A stretch of 45,202 nt of DNA, taken from positions 1 to 45,202 of IMG/VR virus record IMGVR_UViG_3300023179_000181, one strand, 5' to 3'. The number at the start of each line of letters is the position of its first letter. The stretch's first letter is position 1. The DNA is from a virus. The notes beneath the pieces are model-generated. The model ran no database searches and was not told the origin of the DNA. It saw only the letters and a list, made by a program, of their open reading frames with translations. A program made the position numbers and the translations under genes. Of this stretch, positions 20,517 to 27,459 are shown piece by piece.

Positions 20517-20541
20517 CAGGGCATTGGTTTTACCATATAAT
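20513..20541 (+). promoter_or_regulatory. Early promoter
   Basis: TTGACA, 17 bp, TATAAT; flanked by AACCCTAGAGG and AGGGC. Confidence 0.85.
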
Positions 20542-20574
20542 ACACACATGTTCAACGCACTTATGGAGCCTAAG

Positions 20575-20895
20575 ATGGATCAAGTCGAAATTGTTGTTTT
20601 GGAAGCCCGCGAAGCTGCCGCTCGTGCCACTGCTGATTTCCTGGCCCAGCACGGTGACCGCGATGCCTGCGGTTTTGCCTGGGTAACGGTCTACGAAAAG
20701 GGATCGACTAAGTTGGGTCGTGCTCTGCTCAAGTCGGGCTTCCGCAAGGCCTACGGTGGCGGACTTCAGCTCTGGAATCCCTCGGGTTCCTACACTCAGG
20801 CTATCACTGCCAAGGAAGTAGGCGCTGAAGCCGCGGCCCGTGTGCTCAAGGAGCGTCTGGGTGTAGCAGCCTACGCAGGATCGCGCATGGACTAA
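20575..20895 (+). CDS. Small early protein, last gene of the early cluster
   Basis: A 106-aa protein, MDQVEIVVLEAREAAARATA..., starting at 20575, 6 nt after GGAG. An in-frame ATG at 20548 would give a leaderless start but has no support beyond position. Helical N-terminus, then FAWVTVYEKGSTKLGRALLK and FRKAYGGGLQLWNPSG, then a C-terminal helix. Related hypotheticals occur in T4-like phages (from memory). A strong terminator follows. Confidence 0.7.
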   Translation: MDQVEIVVLEAREAAARATADFLAQHGDRDACGFAWVTVYEKGSTKLGRALLKSGFRKAYGGGLQLWNPSGSYTQAITAKEVGAEAAARVLKERLGVAAYAGSRMD

Positions 20896-20922
20896 AGCAT
20901 TTGGGTGGTAGTCTGGGGTTGG

Positions 20923-20950
20923 GCCCTACGCAGATGTAGGGCTTTTTTTT
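20923..20950 (+). terminator. Strong intrinsic terminator closing the early cluster
   Basis: GCCCTAC-GCAGAT-GTAGGGC followed by eight T residues. Confidence 0.95.
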
Positions 20951-20954
20951 GGCT

Positions 20955-20960
20955 TAAATA
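20955..20960 (+). promoter_or_regulatory. T4-type late promoter core, leaderless type
   Basis: CTTAAATA ends 5 nt before the ATG at 20966 and lies just after the early terminator. Confidence 0.5.
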
Positions 20961-20965
20961 TTGGC

Positions 20966-21226
20966 ATGCGAGCACTCAATGACTACCCAATTGAGCTACC
21001 CTACAGGGCTGTAGTGCCCTGGCCTGTAGTCTACACGCAGACTCTACAGCAGGACTGGATGGACACTGTCTACAGGGTAGAGCAGTGGTTGGAGTGCCAG
21101 GTAGGCCCACACTATCAACGCTGGGTCTGGTCAATGTGGAGTCTACATCAGACTGATCTGTGTTCAGTGAGCTTTCTCCGTGATCCTGACAGAATCTTGT
21201 TCCTGATCAGGTGGGGTGGTCAGTAG
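20966..21226 (+). CDS. Small late protein, unknown function
   Basis: An 86-aa Trp-rich protein (MRALNDYPIELPYRAVVPWP...). There is no ribosome site. The late core ends 5 nt before the ATG, which implies a leaderless message. No recognised family. The reading frame is supported by position between a terminator and a late core rather than by homology. Confidence 0.5.
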   Translation: MRALNDYPIELPYRAVVPWPVVYTQTLQQDWMDTVYRVEQWLECQVGPHYQRWVWSMWSLHQTDLCSVSFLRDPDRILFLIRWGGQ

Positions 21227-21437
21227 AGGCAGGCTGGGGGTGCCCTGGTCTACACAGCTAGCGCCTGCGAGCTTGCTAGCCAACCGCTTGCCAAAAGTTC
21301 TTCCATTTTTTCTCAAAAACCCCACCTAAAAAACCTCGACTTAGATTAAAAACCGGCGGATCTAGATCTCCCGACCTGCTTTTTATTGCACAGCAAAAAT
21401 TCTGTGCATGCATAGGCCTCGGGCCCTAGGTTTTCTA
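21227..21437. other. Intergenic region with two inverted repeats
   Basis: About 210 bp between convergent genes. It holds GCTAGC repeated around 12 nt (near 21260-21284) and TGCACAG-CAAAAATT-CTGTGCA (21387-21408). No gene seen. Confidence 0.5.
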
Positions 21438-21704
21438 TCAGTCAAAGCGCAGATGTGCGTAGACCAAATATCTACCAATACTGCGTAGCTGTTGTTCTAG
21501 GTCCTGCTCTATGCTAGAGTATCTAGCTGTATAATGGCCCAATCGCCTACTGACAACCAGTTCTCGATCCAAAGCCGCCCACAGAGCATCGGCGTGTCTG
21601 AGCATTCGACCCAGATCTCTCCTGACCAGCTGATTTCTATGTGTCCGTATGATTTCTCTACGGTTGGCTATTTCTCCAGCTAGATCCTGCCTACGATGCT
21701 TCAT
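21438..21704 (-). CDS. Small basic helical protein
   Basis: An 88-aa, very Arg-rich helical protein (MKHRRQDLAGEIANRREIIR...), starting immediately after the stop of the zinc-ribbon membrane protein and transcribed with it. It may form a coiled coil or bind nucleic acid. No family recognised. Confidence 0.6.
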   Translation of the reverse strand: MKHRRQDLAGEIANRREIIRTHRNQLVRRDLGRMLRHADALWAALDRELVVSRRLGHYTARYSSIEQDLEQQLRSIGRYLVYAHLRFD

Positions 21705-21890
21705 CTACCAAAACCAGTAGACCAAACCTACTAGAATCAGCAGTAGAGCCACAGCTCTAAGCGCCAACTGTTCGTCAGCAGTATCAGGCTGTGCAGGATC
21801 CGTGCCATAAAGGCCCACGGGCGTAGTACACTCTGGACATTGGCTAGCAAAATCTGGAATATGACTTCTACAACGATAACACAGGGCCAT
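21705..21890 (-). CDS. Zinc-ribbon membrane protein
   Basis: A 61-aa protein. CYRCRSHIPDFASQCPEC at residues 4-21 is a CxxC...CxxC zinc ribbon, followed by a short linker and a C-terminal membrane span (ALRAVALLLILVGLVYWFW). GGAG lies 6 nt before the ATG, and a minus-strand early-type promoter is at 21925-21953. The ribbon would face the cytoplasm of the host if the single span inserts C-terminus out. Confidence 0.7.
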   Translation of the reverse strand: MALCYRCRSHIPDFASQCPECTTPVGLYGTDPAQPDTADEQLALRAVALLLILVGLVYWFW

Positions 21891-21924
21891 TTTTTACTCC
21901 GATCTACTCAGTTTGTATGTGTAT

Positions 21925-21953
21925 AGTATAACCTAAACGACGGGTTTTGTCAA
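21925..21953 (-). promoter_or_regulatory. Early-type promoter (minus strand)
   Basis: Minus-strand TTGACA (21948-21953), 17 bp, TATACT (21925-21930). Confidence 0.8.
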
Positions 21954-21964
21954 CTGGGCTGTTG

Positions 21965-21970
21965 TAAATA
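21965..21970 (+). promoter_or_regulatory. T4-type late promoter core
   Basis: GTAAATATG, 22 nt before the ATG at 21993, with AGGA between. Confidence 0.45.
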
Positions 21971-21992
21971 TGCTACTATTTAGGAATTGGAC

Positions 21993-22571
21993 ATGGAAAA
22001 GTTTGTGGATTTGGATCGTGAAGGACAAGCATATTGGGCAGGATTATGGACGGACAAACAGCGACGTCATCAGTACTACAGTCTGGTCTATGAAGATCTA
22101 CTAGCACCATATCGGTCACAGGCTGGGCTAGAATTACTGGAAATTGGCAGTGCACACGGGGGCAGTCTCTGTGTCTGGGCTCGTTGGTTTGATTCGGCAA
22201 AAATCATAGGTGTAGACTGTCACGATAATTCGGGTGCTAGGCAGTTTATACCCGAATTGCTAGAAGGTGCGTTTGATAATATTCACAACTATTTGGCTGA
22301 TGCTTACAGTCCACTGTTCTATGAAAAGCTGGGCAATTTTGACATCATCATTGAAGATGCAGCACACACAGAACGGCATATGACGCAGACACTGGAGATT
22401 TATCTACCCCGAGTTAGGGCAGGCGGGTTATTGGTCATAGAAGATATCAACCCGGACCTAGTCAACATTGAGCGACTACGGGAGCGATGTGGTGACCGTA
22501 AGACAGAAGTTAGAGACCTACGAGCGTTGACTGGTACCATGGACAGTGTTTGCTTGATTGTTTACAATTAA
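21993..22571 (+). CDS. SAM-dependent methyltransferase
   Basis: A 192-aa class I methyltransferase. LLELEIG-type motif I reads LLEIGSAHGGSLCVWARWF; motif II KIIGVDCHDN; then FDIIIEDAAHTERHM and GGLLVIEDINPD. This fits the TylF/CmcI-like O-methyltransferase group that acts on sugars and natural products. The start is put at ATG 21993, 6 nt after AGGA, rather than at an in-frame TTG at 21987. With the glycosyltransferases and sulfotransferases it may modify a surface glycan, but the substrate is unknown. Confidence 0.8.
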   Translation: MEKFVDLDREGQAYWAGLWTDKQRRHQYYSLVYEDLLAPYRSQAGLELLEIGSAHGGSLCVWARWFDSAKIIGVDCHDNSGARQFIPELLEGAFDNIHNYLADAYSPLFYEKLGNFDIIIEDAAHTERHMTQTLEIYLPRVRAGGLLVIEDINPDLVNIERLRERCGDRKTEVRDLRALTGTMDSVCLIVYN

Positions 22572-22655
22572 GTAGGTAGATTAAGGTTGGCGAAAATCTT
22601 TACTGATTTTTTGCGCTCCGCGCCGCGAGATCTTAGGGCCTGGCTCCTGCTCCGC

Positions 22656-22661
22656 TAAATA
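22656..22661 (+). promoter_or_regulatory. T4-type late promoter core
   Basis: GCTAAATACTT, 25 nt before the ATG at 22687, with AAAGGA between. It would drive the structural genes 22687-24441. Confidence 0.55.
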
Positions 22662-22686
22662 CTTAAAACAAAGGAAATAACAACTT

Positions 22687-23022
22687 ATGGCACTGGTAGG
22701 AAGATTTGAATACAAAGGTCTGGTCGCTGACATGGCCTATGCTCGTATAGAAGAAGTCACTGGGGGTAAAATGTTTGGCTGGCGTGGACATGTTAGAATC
22801 TATGCCGAAGCGGATACTGCAGCTCGCAGTCTAACTGAACCGCCCGAGGAACCAGATATCACGGGTGCTAACCCTATGCAGAGTGTGTATCATAATCCAG
22901 GACAGATGAGTCTGCATCAATTTATGGTACATGCTGCCTATGAGCAGGGTGTGGCACCTTTGCCTAGTCTGTATCGCAGCCTAAAAGAGCTGCCGGAATT
23001 TGCCAACTGGACTGAGGCCTAA
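22687..23022 (+). CDS. Late protein, probably virion-associated
   Basis: A 111-aa protein (MALVGRFEYKGLVADMAYAR...). The first 40 residues are strand-rich, as in small tail-associated proteins. It lies between a late core and two structural genes in the same direction, 14 nt before the Tyr-rich gene. The role is inferred only from this context. Confidence 0.6.
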   Translation: MALVGRFEYKGLVADMAYARIEEVTGGKMFGWRGHVRIYAEADTAARSLTEPPEEPDITGANPMQSVYHNPGQMSLHQFMVHAAYEQGVAPLPSLYRSLKELPEFANWTEA

Positions 23023-23036
23023 TCTAGACGCACGCC

Positions 23037-24017
23037 ATGACTGTAAAATTTAATACTCCGATCAGCATGTTTGAAATTGCCTACGGCGCCGGTGGAGGCC
23101 TATCGCAAGAATATTACTATGATCTGGGCAGATATTATAGGCAAAATAGCATAAATTATGGCTGGAATCCTACCAGCGGTCCTATTGACATGGACAACAT
23201 GCGCGGCCTCTACTATCGTGTAGAGCTAACCGGCTACAGCTACTCCAGTTCTGATTATTCCATGGTGTTTGGTAACACCTACAGCGGTGTCTATTACTAC
23301 TACTATATGAGCGGTTTAACCGACTATCGCGGACTGTATTTCTGGTACAACAATGGCAGTTCATATCAGTATGCCAGTCCATATTGGACAGCCTGCAAAA
23401 TGGTCATGAGCTCAGGCAGGAATTACGCAGGCTACTACTACGGGCAAGGACTGCCTAACGGCAGTATAGGCGAGCCCGGACAAGAACGGCTTCATACCAT
23501 TAGCCAAACCATGTATATCAGTGGCTGCTGGTACTATTTTGGACATTTTACCACAGAAGCTCTTGTGTGTCAACGGCAGTATGGATATTGGGGTAGATAT
23601 GATTTCCAAAATCCTTGGACCAACTGGTACTATAATTACATGAATACCTGGTACTACAGTCATGGTATTCGGAAAGATGTCAACGGCACCATGTATGTAG
23701 GTGCCTATTATGTCGCTGATATCTACATCGGGGGCGGCCCTACATTTAGCAGCGTCAGGTATGAAAGCGCCATTACAGGCAGTCGTTTAGGTGGCCGCAA
23801 CAGGCAAAATCTTGTGTCTGCTGCCATGGCCACTCAAATAGGTGGTTGGTATTGCGGCTCAACTCTGTATCTTTATGACTATAATACCTACTTTAAAGGA
23901 ACACAGTGTAGTTTTGATTTTGGGTCCAGTTACGGTGGCAGTCGTTGGAACACTAACTATATGTGGGCCAATGTTGGCAGCGGTGGGTACTTGGCCAACG
24001 GGATCTATCCATTTTAA
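23037..24017 (+). CDS. Tyr/Gly-rich tail or fibre structural protein
   Basis: A 326-aa protein with about 53 Tyr (16%) and high Gly, Ser, Trp and Asn. The N-terminus (MTVKFNTPISMFEIAYGAGG, later NPTSGPIDMDNMRGLYY) matches the start of T4-like phage structural proteins with the P-x-S-G-x-I-x-M-x-x-x-x-G motif. The rest is repetitive (VYYYYYM, NYAGYYYG, WYYNYMNTWYY) and would make stacked aromatic beta structure suited to glycan binding. No ribosome site is obvious, so it may be translated by coupling. Adhesin or tail-fibre role inferred. Confidence 0.7.
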   Translation: MTVKFNTPISMFEIAYGAGGGLSQEYYYDLGRYYRQNSINYGWNPTSGPIDMDNMRGLYYRVELTGYSYSSSDYSMVFGNTYSGVYYYYYMSGLTDYRGLYFWYNNGSSYQYASPYWTACKMVMSSGRNYAGYYYGQGLPNGSIGEPGQERLHTISQTMYISGCWYYFGHFTTEALVCQRQYGYWGRYDFQNPWTNWYYNYMNTWYYSHGIRKDVNGTMYVGAYYVADIYIGGGPTFSSVRYESAITGSRLGGRNRQNLVSAAMATQIGGWYCGSTLYLYDYNTYFKGTQCSFDFGSSYGGSRWNTNYMWANVGSGGYLANGIYPF

Positions 24018-24033
24018 AAAAAGGAATATATCT

Positions 24034-24441
24034 ATGGCTCTAAGTGGTCCATTAAGAATTAAAAATATATTAGTTCCTGAAGCATTTATACAGATCTCGC
24101 AGTTTAATGTAACTGTGGGCATGGAAATTATTGGCACAGCTCATATCTTTGCCAGTGCCGAAATGGCACGGAATCACGAGAATCATATAGAACAAATAAT
24201 TGTGTCAACCGTTGACGATTTGGTTACAAATTATCAAGAACAGCTTTATCGAGAGTTAATGCTTGATGATAATTTTAGCCATTTAACAATGGTTCCGGAT
24301 ATTTTTAATATTGTTTCTGATCGTACACTAAGGTACAATCTTAGATTACCACTAGGAAGATACAGTCCCGAGACTGGATTCCAAAGTTTTATCATGGAAA
24401 ATATTCAGGCAGATCAGGCCCTAGAAGACAATCACGGATAA
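24034..24441 (+). CDS. Late protein, probably virion-associated
   Basis: A 135-aa protein, MALSGPLRIKNILVPEAFIQ..., starting at 24034 after AAAGGA. The frame is open further upstream but that part overlaps the Tyr-rich gene. Beta-rich first half, helical second half. It sits in the late structural run. No domain recognised. Confidence 0.6.
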   Translation: MALSGPLRIKNILVPEAFIQISQFNVTVGMEIIGTAHIFASAEMARNHENHIEQIIVSTVDDLVTNYQEQLYRELMLDDNFSHLTMVPDIFNIVSDRTLRYNLRLPLGRYSPETGFQSFIMENIQADQALEDNHG

Positions 24442-24479
24442 CATATCCAAGAAATCAAGATAGGCCTTAATACTAAGGC

Positions 24480-24485
24480 TAAGTA
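24480..24485 (+). promoter_or_regulatory. Variant late promoter core, leaderless type
   Basis: CTAAGTA (one change from CTAAATA), ending 5 nt before the ATG at 24491. Confidence 0.35.
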
Positions 24486-24490
24486 CTTCC

Positions 24491-25285
24491 ATGGAACGAC
24501 TATTTTATCTAAGCGGTCTGGTCAGATCTGGTGGCACGGTGCTCGGCAGTATTATCAATCAAAATCCAGATTTTTATGTAAGTCCTACAAGTCCTTTAAT
24601 GGATATCATGATGGGCATAGAATATCATATTGGTATGATGTCCCAACGGTGGACCTTTGATCATAGACAAAAAACTGTAAATTTTCTACAAGATGCTTTT
24701 AGGACCTACTACAAAGATGTAGACAAAAAATACATAATTGACAATCACAAAGGATGGCCTACTAACATTGGTCAAATTAAAAAAGATTTTGACATGGATC
24801 CGCGAGTAATTTGTCTTTATAGACCCTTGCCTGAAATTATTGCCAGCTTTATGGAGTTGATTAAACGAGATCCTAAAAATGCTGTTGATCAAGAATTAAA
24901 GAAAAACAATAAACCGTTGACTGTAAAAAATCGTGCCATGTTAATCTGGGATGTGGCTACAAGACAGACCTGGGAAGCATTTAACAACGGTCTAACACTT
25001 TATCCTCAACACATTCATTTGGTCAAATATGACGACCTATGCGGTAATCCTCAGGAAACCGTTAACGGCATTTATGATTTCCTAGGAGTTCCACATTTTG
25101 CCCACGACTTTGAAAATATAGAAAACACCTTGGCCGAAGACCACGACGAAGTATTAGGTTTTAAAAATTTACATAATATTAGAACTTCACTGAAGAAGAC
25201 CAGTATAGACCCAAAGGAAGTTTTAGGTGAAGAACTGGTTAAATATTTTGAGAAATATGATAAGCTGTTGAGACTGCCAAAATGA
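24491..25285 (+). CDS. Sulfotransferase
   Basis: A 264-aa protein with an intact PAPS loop near the N-terminus (LFYLSGLVRSGGTVLGSIIN, then QNPDFYVSPTSPLMD). A central VICLYRPLPEIIASFMELIK corresponds to the 3'-phosphate-binding strand and helix (R...S). The C-terminal half has HLVKYDDLCGNPQETVNGIY and FLGVPHF, typical of the sulfotransferase family. It is more canonical than the two at 5.0-6.6 kb and not closely related to them. Similar enzymes occur in T4-like cyanophages. It overlaps the next gene as ATGA. Confidence 0.8.
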   Translation: MERLFYLSGLVRSGGTVLGSIINQNPDFYVSPTSPLMDIMMGIEYHIGMMSQRWTFDHRQKTVNFLQDAFRTYYKDVDKKYIIDNHKGWPTNIGQIKKDFDMDPRVICLYRPLPEIIASFMELIKRDPKNAVDQELKKNNKPLTVKNRAMLIWDVATRQTWEAFNNGLTLYPQHIHLVKYDDLCGNPQETVNGIYDFLGVPHFAHDFENIENTLAEDHDEVLGFKNLHNIRTSLKKTSIDPKEVLGEELVKYFEKYDKLLRLPK

Positions 25286-25572
25286 CACTAAAAAGAATAC
25301 CCGAAGGCCTTAATATATTTGATGTAATGAATGAACCTACATTACCGGGTGTTCTACGAACCGAAATTGTGTCAGTTCAAGATAATGTGGCCACAGTTAA
25401 TTTTTATCGCAATGATGAATTGTTGCTGACAAGACCTATACCTATTCCCGAACAGGCCGGTGGCAGTACCGATCACGAAAGTTTTCAGACAATACTTACA
25501 AACTATGGTAGGTATGTAACCTACAATGCTGTTCGAGTAGGAGTTCAAGCTCCTACTGTTGAGCGTCCTTAA
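25282..25572 (+). CDS. Small protein co-translated with the sulfotransferase
   Basis: A 96-aa protein (MTLKRIPEGLNIFDVMNEPT...) starting in the ATGA overlap. A beta-rich middle (TEIVSVQDNVATVNFYRNDE) and a Pro/Glu linker. No recognised family. Overlap with the sulfotransferase suggests linked function. Confidence 0.6.
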   Translation: MTLKRIPEGLNIFDVMNEPTLPGVLRTEIVSVQDNVATVNFYRNDELLLTRPIPIPEQAGGSTDHESFQTILTNYGRYVTYNAVRVGVQAPTVERP

Positions 25573-25648
25573 AATCTTGTAACACTAAGTCCGTTAACAG
25601 ACATGGCTCGATCTTTTCATTTAAAGAACGGAGCCTCTGTACTCCGTA

Positions 25649-26188
25649 TCAATCAAGATACAGTAAACTATCAATATTGATTCTAGTAGCCAGTCTATTA
25701 TAGATATCTTCTAGATCCGAGATTGCCTTGTCATAATCAGCAGTTACTCTAACAACGGTGCCGCCAGCATTTTCCCATTCTTCAATATTGCTTTTGCGAT
25801 CGTCAACTAAGATATCGCCGGGCTGGCAATGTCTTTGCTTGTCTTTACTATACGGTCCAAATATAACATCAATACCGGGATAGTATTGGCCCATCCACTT
25901 AATCTTATCATGGAAAGCATTGGGCATATCATTTTCTCTAGGAATTGCGGTTAGCATTTTTAAATTCCAACCTAGGTTATCTCTAAATGCCTTGGCGATA
26001 AGCATTAGATCATCTGCCCGAGGCATCTTCGGTAGATCTCTATAAAAATGCTCAATCGTCTTAATTTGCTGCCAGTCTTCGTCTGGCCAACGGTTGTTTA
26101 GGTCTTTAACTCTGTCACCTATTACTGCTCGAGCAGCACTGTCCCAGTCGGCAACTACGCCGTCCATGTCTATATAAATTGTTGGCAT
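25649..26188 (-). CDS. HAD-superfamily 5'-nucleotidase-like phosphatase
   Basis: A 179-aa protein. Motif I YIDMDGVVADWD at 5-16 supplies the nucleophile and acid/base Asp. Motif III lysine lies in YSKDKQRH, and motif IV is GDILVDDRKSNIEEWENAGG. This is the layout of the 5'(3')-deoxyribonucleotidase (NT5C) group of T4-like phages, which dephosphorylate nucleotides. Its start overlaps the stop of the upstream nucleotidyltransferase gene (TAATG). Confidence 0.8.
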   Translation of the reverse strand: MPTIYIDMDGVVADWDSAARAVIGDRVKDLNNRWPDEDWQQIKTIEHFYRDLPKMPRADDLMLIAKAFRDNLGWNLKMLTAIPRENDMPNAFHDKIKWMGQYYPGIDVIFGPYSKDKQRHCQPGDILVDDRKSNIEEWENAGGTVVRVTADYDKAISDLEDIYNRLATRINIDSLLYLD

Positions 26189-26880
26189 TATCTCACGCTT
26201 AAATGTTGGTCATGTAGTTTATCAATTAAAGTTTGTATACTTCGAATTGTATCATCGTTCCTTAGACTCTTATATACCAAATTAGGAATACTGTATTCAC
26301 CTTCTTTGGTTTTAAGTCCAAGTTTTCTATATGATCTTAACAATTTTAACGCATTTCTACAGGTTTGTAAATCACCAGTTCGAGTGGCGTGGTTAATTAC
26401 CTGCCGCCAAACTTCTACCATTTTATCAAGTTGTTGAGTATCGTATTCTGGAAATTCAGGATTGGGCGGCCTAACCCATTGGTCGCTAACAAGACTGTAA
26501 CTGCTACTAACAGCAGGATGTTGTTCATCTTCAACATAGACTTCTACTGGAATGTTATGAATGGTGACATTGTATTTTTCCTTATACAATAATCTTTTAC
26601 TGTCAAACAATTCTGCTGCTTCTCTATCACAATCAACACTGTCAAAATCAGCTACAAGATGAAGATCAATATCGCTATGGTCTGTGTAATTATAATTGGC
26701 ATTGCCACCTGCTATGATAACATCAACAACCTCAAATGGTACATCGATAAAATCACGAAAATCTTCGGCAATCTTAAGTAGAGCTGATCTTACCTCGGCC
26801 TTGAGCTTGCCTTCTACCCAGAGTTTTGGGTTAAGAACTTTATTATGTTTAACAGGGTCTGTGAACTCAACAAAATGCAT
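26188..26880 (-). CDS. Pol-beta-type nucleotidyltransferase
   Basis: A 230-aa protein. DVIIAGGNANYNYTDHSDID and then LHLVADF carry the GG/GS...DxD signature of the pol-beta/MNT nucleotidyltransferase superfamily, with two metal-binding Asp. The opening (KHNKVLNPKLW) is typical of homologues in T4-like marine phages. Family members transfer NMP to RNA, protein or small molecules; the substrate here is unknown. A late core ends 7 nt before its ATG, so the message is probably leaderless. Confidence 0.75.
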   Translation of the reverse strand: MHFVEFTDPVKHNKVLNPKLWVEGKLKAEVRSALLKIAEDFRDFIDVPFEVVDVIIAGGNANYNYTDHSDIDLHLVADFDSVDCDREAAELFDSKRLLYKEKYNVTIHNIPVEVYVEDEQHPAVSSSYSLVSDQWVRPPNPEFPEYDTQQLDKMVEVWRQVINHATRTGDLQTCRNALKLLRSYRKLGLKTKEGEYSIPNLVYKSLRNDDTIRSIQTLIDKLHDQHLSVR

Positions 26881-26887
26881 AGTTTGG

Positions 26888-26893
26888 TATTTA
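26888..26893 (-). promoter_or_regulatory. T4-type late promoter core, leaderless type
   Basis: Minus-strand ATAAATA, 7 nt before the ATG at 26880. It is back to back with the plus-strand core at 26900. Confidence 0.6.
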
Positions 26894-26899
26894 TTCGAT

Positions 26900-26905
26900 T
26901 AAATA
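26900..26905 (+). promoter_or_regulatory. T4-type late promoter core, leaderless type
   Basis: TTAAATA, 8 nt before the ATG at 26914; divergent with the minus-strand core at 26888-26893. Confidence 0.55.
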
Positions 26906-26913
26906 TGGTTACT

Positions 26914-27459
26914 ATGCTATCATATCAAGGTTATTTAATTGCTGCTAATCCTACCAACCCGCGAGATAATTTAAGTAATAGTGTTATTTTAATTTGTCAA
27001 CATAATAATAAAACTACCTACGGTCTACAGATAAACAATCCATATCCTGATTTACAGCTTGATAGCATTATGGCCGGTATGGGTCTTTATGGTGAAACCA
27101 ATGTTCCAGTTTATCACGGCGGCAATTTAAAAAACGATAAAATTCAAGTTATACATACTACAGACTGGATGGGTATGAGTAGCCAACGCCTAACAGATGA
27201 TCTAGCTATCACGGGCGACGTCAGTGTGCTAACAGCTATTGCTGCCAACGAAGGACCTGAAAAATACAAAGCCTGTGCTGGATTTTGGGCGTGGGAACCG
27301 GGAATGTTAGCTGAACAGATTAATGGTGGCGATAATGTTGTTCATAAATGGGAAACAACCACTTCTACAGTAGACTTGGTATTTGATACATCGAGTCAAG
27401 ATAGCTGGACTAAAACTATCGAAGCATCGGCCCGCAATACTATTGATGCTTGGTTTTAA
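26914..27459 (+). CDS. AlgH/YqgE family (UPF0301) protein
   Basis: A 181-aa protein. MLSYQGYLIAANPTNPRDNL followed by SVILICQHN is the YqgE start (LIAxP...F..SVI.IC.H). GLQINNP corresponds to GLIIN(K/R)P; VPVYHGG to the V..GGP motif; DVSVLTAIAANEGPEKYKAC and then AGFWAWEPGMLAEQI to the G.AGW.PGQLE.EI block. It has the usual family length (about 180-190). Bacterial YqgE/AlgH function is unclear. The start is put at 26914 because the ATG at 26905 overlaps the late core. The stop overlaps gp41 convergently by 4 bp. Confidence 0.8.
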   Translation: MLSYQGYLIAANPTNPRDNLSNSVILICQHNNKTTYGLQINNPYPDLQLDSIMAGMGLYGETNVPVYHGGNLKNDKIQVIHTTDWMGMSSQRLTDDLAITGDVSVLTAIAANEGPEKYKACAGFWAWEPGMLAEQINGGDNVVHKWETTTSTVDLVFDTSSQDSWTKTIEASARNTIDAWF

